A DNA stretch of 64,000 nt from Amphiduros pacificus (taxonomy: Eukaryota > Annelida > Polychaeta > Phyllodocida > Hesionidae), in contig OX439010.1 in NCBI GenBank assembly GCA_949316495.1, forward strand, positions 24,557,766-24,621,765. Direction: 5' to 3'. The position numbers and the translations under genes are program-made. Below are positions 38,685-48,780 of this stretch, in pieces. How positions within the stretch are numbered: the first letter of the stretch is position 1; each line of letters opens with the position of its first letter. The notes below the pieces were generated by a model. The model searched no databases and had not been told where the DNA came from. It was given only the letters and a program-made list of their open reading frames with translations.

Positions 38685-39285
38685 GTGCCCCCTGGAAGGT
38701 GGCCTGGACACGCCAGGGGAAGCATCAATCTTAGTTCCCCTGGAAGGTGGCCTGGACACCCCAGAGGAAGCATCAATCTTAGTGCCCCCCTGGAAGGTGA
38801 CCTGGACACCCCAGAGGAAGCATCAATCTTAGTGCCCCCCTGGAAGGTGGCCTGAACACCCCAGAGGAAGCATCAATCTTAGTGCCCCCTGGAAGGTGGA
38901 CTGGACACGCCAGAGGAAGCATCAATCTAGGTGCCCCCTGGAATGTGGCCTGGACACGCCAGAGGAAGCATCAATGTAGGTGCCCCCTGGAAGGTGGCCT
39001 GGACACGCCAGAGGAAGCATCAATGTAGATGCCCCCTGGAAGGTGGCCTGGGCACGTCAGAGGAAGCATCAATCTAGGCGCCCCCTAGAAGGTGGCCATG
39101 TACACGCCAGAGGAAGCGTCAATGTAGATGCCCCCTGGAAGATGGCCTGGACACGCCACAGGAAGCATCAATCTATGTGCTCCCTGGAAGGTGGCCTGGA
39201 CACGCTAGAGGAAGCATCAATCTAGGTGCCCCCTAGAAGGTGGCCTGGACACGCCAGAGGAAGCATCAATCTTGGCGCCCCTGTA
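38685..39285. repeat. ~49-bp minisatellite, about 12 units
   Basis: Unit GTGCCCCCTGGAAGGTGGCC, then TGGACACGCCAGAGGAAGCA, then TCAATCTTA, with small length changes in the C-run. GC-rich against an AT-rich background. Overlapping ORFs on both strands (38485-38832, 38561-38809, 38980-39225) are repeat-derived. Confidence 0.94.
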
Positions 39286-42200
39286 GGCGGGATGTGTGCT
39301 TGTCATATTCACCCTTCTGCCAGGAGAGGTGTGAACCACTGACCGCTGCTAAGTGACCACCTGGACCAGCAGGAAACATTCACACCTCACTCACTGTAAC
39401 ATCTTGCAACCAGAAGTGCGAAAAACTAGAATAATCCAAAACATAACCCCATGATTCACACCATAAAACAAACAAATATCAATAACCATCACTCCATTGT
39501 TCTTGAGATTAATATTTTTGTATTTTGTTTCCTTTATCTCCTGGCCTTATCTTAACTATATCTTTGACCTTATCTGTCTGTGCGTAATCTGTCAGCTGAC
39601 TGATACACAAAACAATCAGTTCTCAGCCTGATTCTTATGAACAGTCAAGCGATCATGGACGAGCAAATAGTTAATGAAACAGGAGATTTGTCAGTTGGTC
39701 GTGATATATTATATTTCCAAACTACAATAATGATGTTGTGATTTAACCTGTACAATAGATATCAGATTGTGGACTAACGAGAGGTGGCACAGACTAAAGT
39801 TAAGCCAGAGCCTTTTCATGAGTGAGCCACTTTGGTGTGTTTTTTCTCATTACTAAGTACAGTTGTGGTCTTGTTGAAAAGGGGCCAATGTCTCAGTTCT
39901 CCCCGATCACTTTGGAAGTGTAGGGGCCAAATAATCAGCCCCCTTCTTAGTCTGGATGTTTAGACTCATGTGAAAGACACAAATTGAAGTTAAGTCAGCG
40001 CCTTTTCAGGGGAGCCACCTCAATATTAGTGTATCTCTTTCACTGCTACAATTCCAACTCCCTACTTTGCTACTGCTGCTACTGCTGCTACTGCTGCTAC
40101 TGCTGCAGGCGATTATAAGGCTGTGAGCCAAGCTGCAGGGTGTAGTGTGAGATGGCCGGTGGCTAAACCCAAATTATCATATATCCTGTACATAAAGGGG
40201 GTCGCAGAGTGAGAAAAAAATGAACAATAGCCAGAAATCAGGTCCTAAACTTATGTTAAATACCATACTCTCACAAAATGGCCTCTAGCATGTTTCCCGA
40301 ACCGTGAATTCAAGAATCAAAGTTGCCTCACCAGACAATCTTACTTAATTGATCAATCTTACCTTGTAACTTACATAATCAAAAGTAAATCCAAGGAACA
40401 AATTGGTCTTACAATAATATACAATAAAATGTATATGAGGATATAAACCTGCCAGGCAAAATCTCAAGTATAAATCAGCGAATATTATCCAAAAGTGCTG
40501 TCCCAAAGAATGGTGTATAGTCTTTCAGTTTAAAACTGGAAATGGAGGGAAAAGATACCTTGGGCAATAGATCATTGGATTAAGTCAACTGAAGACAAAA
40601 GATACTTTCATGGTTAAGTGATAATGACCTAATACTTCCTGGTATCCATAGTGACAGGAGCCAGGCTATTTGCACTTTGACCTCCATCTGGATCAAGTCA
40701 GATAATATGTTCTAACAAATTTAATAATAATGTGAGGGATGATATTAACAAATACAGGGAATAGGAAGGAATAACTAGAAAGTAACTTAGAAATCATAGA
40801 AAACTCTTATAACCATGATAGTTCAACTTTTGGATCATACCAATTTAAAGAGACTATAAAGTAATCATTCACCCTTTTCAACGATATTGTGATGTTTTTG
40901 TGATGTTTTCTAAATGCGATGTCATTTCTATCTTTCGTCAAATACAAATGATAGGATAATAGCTGAAATCAAAGCCTTGGATGAGAAAACTTTAAATCCA
41001 TGTATTAAGTTCACTTTCATGACATCAAGGTGTGGATATTTCTACCCAATCACCCTTATCTTACATTGATAAATATTTCTACCCAAATCTGAGAGCACTT
41101 GTTTAAAATTCAGAAAGGTCTATGGTCCTTTTGAGAGATCTTTGAAAATGAGTAATGTCCTACAGAATACTATAATCCTGTGCTTAGTCAGGTATGAACA
41201 ATATGATCCCCCGGGGAATGTACTTTTTGAAGCCTTTTTACGTCTGGTACTTTCAACTGATTGAGAATTATTATAAGGATATTCAGGTATTACTTAGGTA
41301 ACACACAGCTAGTTATATTATCATATATCATACCAGTGTAAAATAAAGAAACATCTGAGAGTGGTGAGTTAATTACACCTCGATAAATATACAAATAAAT
41401 TGGAACAATTGGATGCACGCAATAAAAAAGTATAGATCAGGACATGAGTTTATTGCAAAAATAAGATAGATGAAGCTGGTTATGGACTGCTTACGTCATG
41501 TACCCGGACCCCACCATGTATGTATACTTGGCCTGGCATTTGTCCACAGTACACGCTCGCAGATACACCAATATGTACCAACCAATGTGTTTATGTTCCA
41601 TTCGTACATCTAAGACCTTCAACGTTTATTAATTATTCAAACTGCTATTCTTCGTCTGTTAGCAAAGTATGAACAACATTTGTAAACAGAGAAAAGTCCG
41701 TTTGTTAGCAATAACATTTTCAGTACGATTTTTATGTAACTGCATAATTTCAAACTGTAAAACTGAAGAGCCTTTAAAAAACAAATGGCGACAGCGATAA
41801 AAAAAAATGGAAGACTCTCTCAGAAGATGGTTTCCTTTCTGAAATCATGTCTTAATAAAGTTTTAGCTTTCACCCGACAAACTTACAGAAGAGATGCGTG
41901 TTACCAGGACCCAATGCCCTACTATTTTCCAAGAGTGACTATGGGTCTTTATTTTTCATTATCGAATTGATATGCCACGGCCTTTGACTATCATTTGATA
42001 GATGGTAACTTTTACCGTACTCTACCCTACTCAGTGGTGGAGAGGTGCACAAGGCACAATCACTTTTTTTAGAAAATAACTTATCAATATATGGTTCTCC
42101 TAGCTAAACAAACATTTAAGATGTGCACTGACTAGACATGATTAAGGGAAGCTTCGCCTTTCAGGAATATCACTGGATGGCGTAGACATGTAACATTTCC

Positions 42201-43406
42201 AAAACGAGGCTTCTCATTTGCATTGACATAAAAAAACCATCATGAGGCCATGTGAAGGTCACGCCGCCCTCACATGACCGAAATCATGTGATTAGGGTGA
42301 ATAATGGATGGCGGACGGAGCAGGAGAATGTAGGTCAAGCTTTACAAGGACATGGAATTGGTCATGACTTTGTGCCAGTGGGCTTTAAAGGAAGTGTTGA
42401 GGCGATTCCATTATTATTGAGACAATTCCATTTTTGTCGAGATGATTAATTTTTGCCATCATGGTTGGTCACTCAATTCAAAGTCATCTCACACCTTGCA
42501 GTGTATCTGGACTCGAAATGTAAGCTAATGAATCTCTTAGTTTGTTTGAACTATTGAAAAAGAAAAATGATGCAGTTTTTTTATGTATCCTCTTGAATTA
42601 TAGTCATTCCAATAACCAGTTCAGGTTAATAACAAAAATAACCCAAATATAATGTCTTATGAAGCTAACATCCTAACATCCTACCAGACACCTTTCCATC
42701 TGATCTCCAGCATGATCTGGCTCCAGAAAAATACACAACTCACAAGTCACTGACTTCTTTGTTCTGGAAACAATGTTCTAGTTTATGACTTCAAGTTAAA
42801 TATATAAAATATATCTGGACATCATACGACACACATCATATTCAATGAAAATAATTACATGCTTACCTTATAAGTATGTAACCAACAAAAAAAACTAGAA
42901 AATGGTGTCTTAGATTTCAATGAGACATGAGTTGCAGATATCTAGAAAATTTTGGTCTAGAAATTTAACTTTTTTAATCTTTCAATAATTTGTTCATGAG
43001 GCCAATCTGTATGAATGTATCCAATGCGATGCAATAGTTCCAAATATTGCAGCATTAGCATGTGTCTCACAGGTCTGATTATATACACTTTAACCTTTTT
43101 TATGGAAAGATCACTCACTCAATATTTTGCCTGCATCCACATTTCGATATAAACATGGACTGTACATATCCAATATGTTATACAATTCATCAATTATTAA
43201 CACATACCTGCAAACAATGCTCATTCTTAAATTCATTCCATATATCAGATTTGTATTTTATTTATTCCAAAACAATATTCAAGATCTTCAAAATGTGGAG
43301 ATGTCAATATTTAAACATATCAGTCCTGATGGAAATCAACAGGTAACCTGTATGCGTATATCTCTGTTTTCTAGTGAGATCTGGCAAATATGCATGTGCT
43401 CACGTG
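39286..43406. other. 4.1-kb non-coding stretch
   Basis: Mostly unique AT-rich DNA. A CTACTGCTG (9-bp) microsatellite lies at about 40065-40108. The ORF at 41785-41970 (61 codons, good Kozak context AAACAAATGG, begins MATAIKKNGR) has no recognised family. No other exon-like segment was seen. Confidence 0.4.
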
Positions 43407-43901
43407 CAAAGATATGGCCCCAATAGGGTTTTAGGATTATTGGATTTTTGGCCTAAAAAAGAGGGATTATTGGATTTTTGGGGTGAAATATCTGGGATTT
43501 TTGGATTTTGAGGAAAGTGTTTAGGATGAATGGATTTTTAATAAGATAATTGGATTTTAGGATTTTTCAGTAATAAAGGATTATTAATTCAAACAATTAA
43601 TGATTTAGATATGAGTTTCATGATATTTGTGATAAATATTTGTGTGACACTCTATGGTCCCCACCATCGGAAATAACTGGCTGGTCCCTTTGTATTTGTC
43701 AGATCTGAGACATTCAGAGGTCTCACACCAGGTGGTGCTGCATGTGCCACTTAGACAATAGACTAGGAAAGCTTTAGGGTGGTTGCAGAGTCTCCATGTG
43801 TTTTGTGATGAAAGTGAGGAAATTTTAACTTTTGGATTGCTTCTTGTCACTAAATGTGAGCAAAATGGCAGCTTTAGACACTGACACACCAAATACAAAG
43901 A

Positions 43902-44372
43902 ATGCAGAGGGGCCAGAGGGTGATGGAGCCCTCACAAGGGAGAAGTGTCTATGTCAAAAAAGGTTCTGTTGTAGTTATTAACACAATCAAACATGTGCAT
44001 ATATGTAAACTGAGGCAAGATATGCTTGAGAAGGGAAAATGTAAAGGGGAAATCTACTTGCAGAGCCCACTTGAGCCCACAGAGTTCTCAAATCAAAAAC
44101 AATGTGTCATAGATAGAGAAAATGTCATCACTGTTTTAGATGATACTAACTATGAATATGTTCCAAAGGATGATATAATTGTTCTGAATGAGGAGGTTTT
44201 GATCAATCTTTTGGACCTGATAAAGGATCAGGGTGATACGGAGACACCCAATGAGCAGCAAGAGTTAATTAGTGAGGAATTATCTCAGTTGTCATTTACT
44301 AGTGACACAAGGGCCACTAGGCCTAAAAGAGTTTTAAAAAAAAGGAAAGACACAGATTACTTTTTTTACTAA
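43902..44372 (+). CDS. ORF inside the transposon-like unit, unknown function (156 codons)
   Basis: I do not recognise this protein. It begins MQRGQRVMEPSQGRSVYVKK. The middle (roughly residues 45-110) is a mixed acidic/hydrophobic segment, and the C-terminus has a basic nuclear-localisation-like cluster (RPKRVLKKRK) just before the final DTDYFFY. A second ATG in another frame at 43865 (CAAAATGGC, better Kozak) reads 38 codons into the same region and stops, so the true start or an exon join is unresolved. The ORF shows no low-complexity repetition, unlike most long ORFs in this window, which makes it one of the few plausible coding stretches. Its setting inside a repeat-bounded unit suggests an element-encoded or captured sequence. 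Confidence 0.4.
   Translation: MQRGQRVMEPSQGRSVYVKKGSVVVINTIKHVHICKLRQDMLEKGKCKGEIYLQSPLEPTEFSNQKQCVIDRENVITVLDDTNYEYVPKDDIIVLNEEVLINLLDLIKDQGDTETPNEQQELISEELSQLSFTSDTRATRPKRVLKKRKDTDYFFY
44055..44086. repeat. inverted repeat A, left arm (pairs with 44441-44472)
   Basis: 32-nt arm starting TACTTGCAGAGCCCAC. Its inverted partner at 44441-44472 matches 31 of 32 bases. It lies inside the 156-codon ORF. Confidence 0.95.
44233..44250. repeat. inverted repeat B, left arm (pairs with 44395-44412)
   Basis: GTGATACGGAGACACCCA, matched exactly in inverse at 44395-44412. Pair B lies inside pair A, so the region can fold as a nested hairpin. Confidence 0.95.
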
Positions 44373-44394
44373 TTTTGAATATGTTCAAAAGGAT

Positions 44395-44412
44395 TGGGTG
44401 TCTCCGTATCAC
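44395..44412. repeat. inverted repeat B, right arm
   Basis: TGGGTGTCTCCGTATCAC, exact reverse complement of 44233-44250, 22 bp downstream of the ORF stop. Confidence 0.95.
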
Positions 44413-44440
44413 TATAACAGTGAGATTACTGTTAATTTCA

Positions 44441-44472
44441 AACTCTGTGGGCTCAAGTGGACTCTGCAAGTA
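44441..44472. repeat. inverted repeat A, right arm
   Basis: Begins AACTCTGTGGGCTCAAGTGG. Reverse complement of 44055-44086 with one mismatch. Confidence 0.95.
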
Positions 44473-44733
44473 CATTTTGTAATGTGGCATGACCTGTGTG
44501 AAACACTAAATATCATGTTATATCATGCATGTTATGTAATTCATTGCCAAATAAATTTGTACTAAATGTAAACATATTTTAGGATTTTTTGTTTTATACT
44601 TTTGGATTTTTAGATTTGAGGGGAAAAATATTTAAGGATTTTTGGCTACAAAAGATAAGGATTTTTGGATTTTTAGGTAAAAAAAGGGGGATTATTGGGT
44701 TTTTCATACCCCCCCTATGGGGGCCCCAAAGAT

Positions 44734-45059
44734 CACCACTTGGAAATGGTGTTAATGCCTCCAAATAGTGCTCTAGTTTCACAATTGTTTAACACTATTA
44801 ACAATATAGATAGAATATAAAACGTTTCCTCAAAACAAATCTTGAGTACCTTAATTTAGTCTTTAAATGCTAAATGACTTTATTTAGGTGAAAGTTAATA
44901 ATGTTTTCATCCAAGGATGTAATTTTGGCTTTCGTCCCTTACGTTGTCCATAAGAGAAGGGAGAATTCATATTGCATTGCTCAAACAATGTCGAGATCAT
45001 CCCTATGTTCAAAACAAACTTAGTTTATGAACATTTTACAATTAAAAATGAGAAGTATA

Positions 45060-45063
<4 letters not shown>
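44734..45063. other. non-coding spacer
   Basis: AT-rich, no feature seen. Confidence 0.4.

Positions 45064-45100
<37 letters not shown>
45064..45100. repeat. (TA)n microsatellite
   Basis: Uninterrupted TA run of about 37 bp. Confidence 0.95.
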
Positions 45101-45101
<1 letters not shown>

Positions 45102-45160
45102 CTAGATAGTTTGTGAGTGGCACAAACTGAAGTCAGTGCATTATTTAATGCATACAAGGT

Positions 45161-45300
45161 CATGCACCATACAATGAAAATATCACCATTTATCAAAATC
45201 CTATTTAGCATTTAAACAGGTCACTCTGACCATGCACCATACAATGAAAATATCACCATTTATCAAAATCCTATTTAGCATTTAAACAGGTCACTCTGAC
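45161..45300. repeat. perfect 70-bp tandem duplication
   Basis: Two identical copies (45161-45230 and 45231-45300) starting CATGCACCATACAATG. I see no differences. Confidence 0.96.
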
Positions 45301-45420
45301 CTAGTTACTTTGATTACTCCTCTGAGCCAACCCTAGTTCAATCATAATGGCAAGCTACATTGATAATGTTATATTCTTTCAGTCATGAATGCATAATCAA
45401 TAAATTAACAATATTGCTGG

Positions 45421-46030
45421 TCTTGACCTTGACCTCGATCCAAGTCAACTAAAATTCATCCGAATAAATAATCTTTATATGTACTTTACATGTCAATAAT
45501 ATCAGGTTCTGAATCAGCTTCTGCATATTATTGGAAGTTGTGACGTATTTGGCCCATAAATAGGTCAATGTGACCTGGTTACATAAATTATTCACAAAAA
45601 CCTAAAAAAAACATATTGTGCATGATAAATGATATATGTTACGTGTAGTGTTTTGCTAAATATCACAATTAGGTGATTTTGAAATCACCTAATTGCGAAG
45701 TTTCACTTGTGCAGGTCTTGACCTTGACCTTGACTGAAGGCCATGAAAAGTGCATTCAGATAAATTACCCTTGGATATTTACAAATGTTTGCATGATATC
45801 AAGATCTAATCTTCTCAGATTTGATTTGTAAAGGATCAGATTCTCAATATTTTGGAAGTTGTGACCTTGTGTCCTTTAAATAGGTCAATATGACCTAGTT
45901 ATATAAATTATTATAAAAATTATGAAAAAATTATATTTTGCAAGATAAATGTAGTGGAAATAAATGCTATTTGAAGTGTTTTACATAATATCACAAACAG
46001 CCAATTTTGAAAATCAGCTCCTGTGACCTT
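45421..46030. mobile_element. two-copy ~295-bp dispersed-repeat core with nuclear-receptor palindromes
   Basis: Copy 1 starts at 45421 and copy 2 at 45716 (TCTTGACCTTGACC). The copies are clearly diverged but collinear. Both keep GTGAC near the middle and a perfect IR3 palindrome (AGGTCAATGTGACCT at 45562-45576, AGGTCAATATGACCT at 45882-45896). The TGACCTTGACC theme on this strand is the complement of the AAGGTCA theme in the element at 28650-29940, suggesting a related molluscan repeat family in opposite orientation. The ends and microsatellite expected for such an element were not found here. Confidence 0.5.
45666..45695. repeat. perfect 14-bp-arm palindrome
   Basis: CAATTAGGTGATTT, a 2-nt centre TG, then AAATCACCTAATTG. 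It sits at the end of repeat copy 1. The matching position in copy 2 is not palindromic, so it arose or was lost in one copy. Confidence 0.95.
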
Positions 46031-47680
46031 TAAAATAGCCCAAGGTCACTTAATATCAAAATTATCCTAGCCCCTTATAGGTAGATCATTTCTGTATTTT
46101 TTTAGACAATAGAGCATACACAGGCAAACCTTGTTCACAAGTTCATCCCAAAAAATTTCTCAGGCCTAGATACTATTATGTTACAGTATCTGGTCTTTAT
46201 GTCCACCCGTAAATGAATGATGAAGAAAACAAAGTATGGCGATGGAAAGTTGATCAGTTGTCTGCTGAAACCTACACCAGCAATTGAACACTTTGTCAAC
46301 AAGCTTTGTTTAGCTGGTCTGTGATCTCGTGTAAACACCTAACTAGTTACCAGTTGGGCACCTGTCCAGCTTGGGAAACAGGATGGAGATGTTATGTTCA
46401 ATTTATTGCAAGGAGTTTACTTCAGAACAAGATAAGATTATATTAATATTATTTAAATCAATAAAATAACTGTCATGGTTGTGACAAATATCTTATGGTT
46501 ATGAAAGATATATCATTTGTGGGAAAAGTATACTGTTTTTTTGAAAAATATCTTATGCATGTGAAAACCTTTCTGTCAAAAAGGGAAGACATAACTCAAA
46601 GGCTGCATGGAATCCCCCTTAACTTAAAGGCTGAGATGTGGAAAAGGTGACATCAAACCCTTTGATCACTGGTTTGGCCTTAAATCACAAGGACTTTGAA
46701 TGGCAAAACTGTGAATGCTGATAATTGGTATCAGTGAAATTTATGATTTGACCCTCTGGGAAGACATCAAAGGCTGCATGGATTCCACCTTAAAGGCTGG
46801 GCTATATAGAATTTGTTTGTACTTTTATTTGCAAACATATATAATATAAAAAATAATGATTTTTCCTCATTTATAACTTCATAAATATTCATCTGTTTTT
46901 AATAATTTTACCACCAAATAAAGCCAAGAAAAGGCACTATCATCATGATTAGTATTATTTTCCAATTCATTCTCCAAATAGTGAAAGAAAATGTGTTGCT
47001 CCAATATTAATTTTGACAATTGGTAAACAACTCTTCCTGTGACTTACGGAGCCCCCTGACAGTTCAAAGGTCAAGGTCACACAGCACACTTCCTGTCCAG
47101 TACTGGCAGTACTTGGTGGTCACAAAAAATCATAATTCTCAGAGTTGATGTTTTTTATGGATTTCAGACAGATAGCCTGTATGTATGTGAATTTTAAGAT
47201 CATATATTGTTTTGAGATACCTTAAACCACTGTAAAATCGCCTGGAACCTTCCAGGTTTCATGAATGCTTTAATTAACTGAATGACCAAGAACGTTGTGG
47301 GTTATGGGATGCGTGAACACTAAATTCCAGAAATAAAAAGCAACATATACATGCGAGATTGTAGTCACGACACTAGATAACAACGTCATTGACTGTATCA
47401 ATTGGAAGATTTATGTATTTCAAAGACGATTTTGTGGGTTTAATGCAAAATTTAGAGATTTTCGACATGAATAAGATGTAAGGCTCCATGGTGAAGATAC
47501 CATAAAAATTTACAGAAAAATATAAAATACACAGCTCACAAAGAAAATGAATAGATTTAATTTTACCGTTTTTAATTGGATAAAATGACAATTGTCTAAT
47601 TATAATGATAAATATTGAAAGGTCAAATTATCTAACAACTACTGCTGGTCTTACAACTACTGTTGGTCTCTTACATGCTG

Positions 47681-47683
<3 letters not shown>
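46031..47683. other. non-coding stretch
   Basis: AT-rich DNA. A phrase containing GGGAAGACAT and AAAGGCTGCATGGA recurs twice between about 46585 and 46800 (spacing near 165 bp). No supported gene. Confidence 0.4.
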
Positions 47684-47739
<56 letters not shown>

Positions 47740-47795
47740 AAATATATATATATACCAAATATATATATATACCAAATATATATATATACCAAATA
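47684..47795. repeat. (TA)n microsatellite followed by ACCAAATATATATAT repeats
   Basis: A TA run of about 54 bp (47684-47737), then four ~17-bp units of ACCAAATATATATATAT. ORFs over it are artefacts. Confidence 0.95.
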
Positions 47796-48675
47796 ATACA
47801 GGATATCTTGTTCAGACAAAAGGTCCATTGTATCTTCAGGCTTCCTTACATTATTTAGAGAATTTGCGGCATATCTTGACCAACTGACAGCTGCCATGTT
47901 TTTAGTGTTTTTAAATCCCGGGTACCTGTATCATGAATGAACATAACGAATTCCAAACAAAAGACTTTCTTCTCAAAGTATGCCAGTTTATCTAAAACGC
48001 CTGTCGCGTAATTTAAATGCTGGGGAGTGCACACTTGAGAAAGCCATGTGCACACCAGCTTCTTTCTCGGTCTGAGCTATTTTAGGAGATCTAAAACATG
48101 GCATGCAGCTTTGTATGTTAAGTTAGTTCTAATCAGTAAAATGTTTACATGTCTATTTGGATGTATCAAGTTAATCTATATACATGAAGCAGATGAGGAA
48201 AAACCATAATCTCATTAAATCGTGTGTGATGCATTAATTCCATGAAGTTATGTTTAATTATACTATATACAATAAGACTCGCACATCTGCAGAAAAATAT
48301 TGTGGGGAAAGGGACACATTTGGGGGGAAAATGGACTTTCAATTTAAGAGTTTCAATTTAAGAGGGGAGAAGGAAACTTCGCTTGGCACTACATTAGGCA
48401 CATTCTATCCAAAACATGGATAGGGAACTAGTTTTAGGCATCAACAATTACATTTTACAAGATAACTTTTAGGGCGACATACAACCTGGAGCAATAACAA
48501 ATGTTATATTACTGACATTCATAATCTGGATTTATTAATATAACTTAACAATGATTATATCTTAACAATGATTTTTGCCTAATAATGTTTGAATTGGGCA
48601 GTTTTAAAGCCAAACTTTTATGGTAACCAATAAAAGAATAAGATTTGAAGTATATTTTTTAACAATCATAACTAT
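47796..48675. other. non-coding spacer
   Basis: AT-rich unique DNA with no supported gene. Confidence 0.4.
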
Positions 48676-48780
48676 TTATTGATGATTTTTAGCTCCTCGC
48701 GCCTGAACAGTTTAAGGGGCCATAGCATCGGGCTCTGTCTGTGTGTGCATGGTCCGTGGGTCTGTCTGTTGACAAAAAAT
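48676..48780 (-). mobile_element. end of a dispersed repeat similar to the 28.7-29.9 kb element
   Basis: Begins TTTTTAGCTC, and about 50-90 bp in has CTGTCTGTGTG and GTCTGTCTGTTGAC. Its reverse complement therefore reads a GTCAACAGACAGAC microsatellite and then GAGCTAAAAA, the same order as the right end of the element at 28650-29940. It is degenerate and its other limits are unclear (perhaps to about 48900, where GACCTCGACCTGGTCAT occurs). Confidence 0.4.

Larger units (their letters stand above)
43414..44726 (+). mobile_element. unclassified transposon-like unit with ORF, 1.3 kb
   Basis: Flanked by a 7-bp direct repeat CAAAGAT (43407-43413 and 44727-44733). Ends are short imperfect inverted repeats: ATGGCCCCAATAGGG on the left and GGGCCCCCATAGGGG on the other strand at the right. 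Next to both ends lie clusters of GGATTATTGG/GGATTTTTGG (about 43432-43570 and 44580-44700), in the same orientation at both ends, which is unusual for a TIR element. The interior holds a 156-codon plus-strand ORF and two nested inverted repeats (see separate entries). No DDE or other transposase motif was recognised. A 7-8 bp duplication would fit hAT, but the superfamily is open. Confidence 0.5.
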
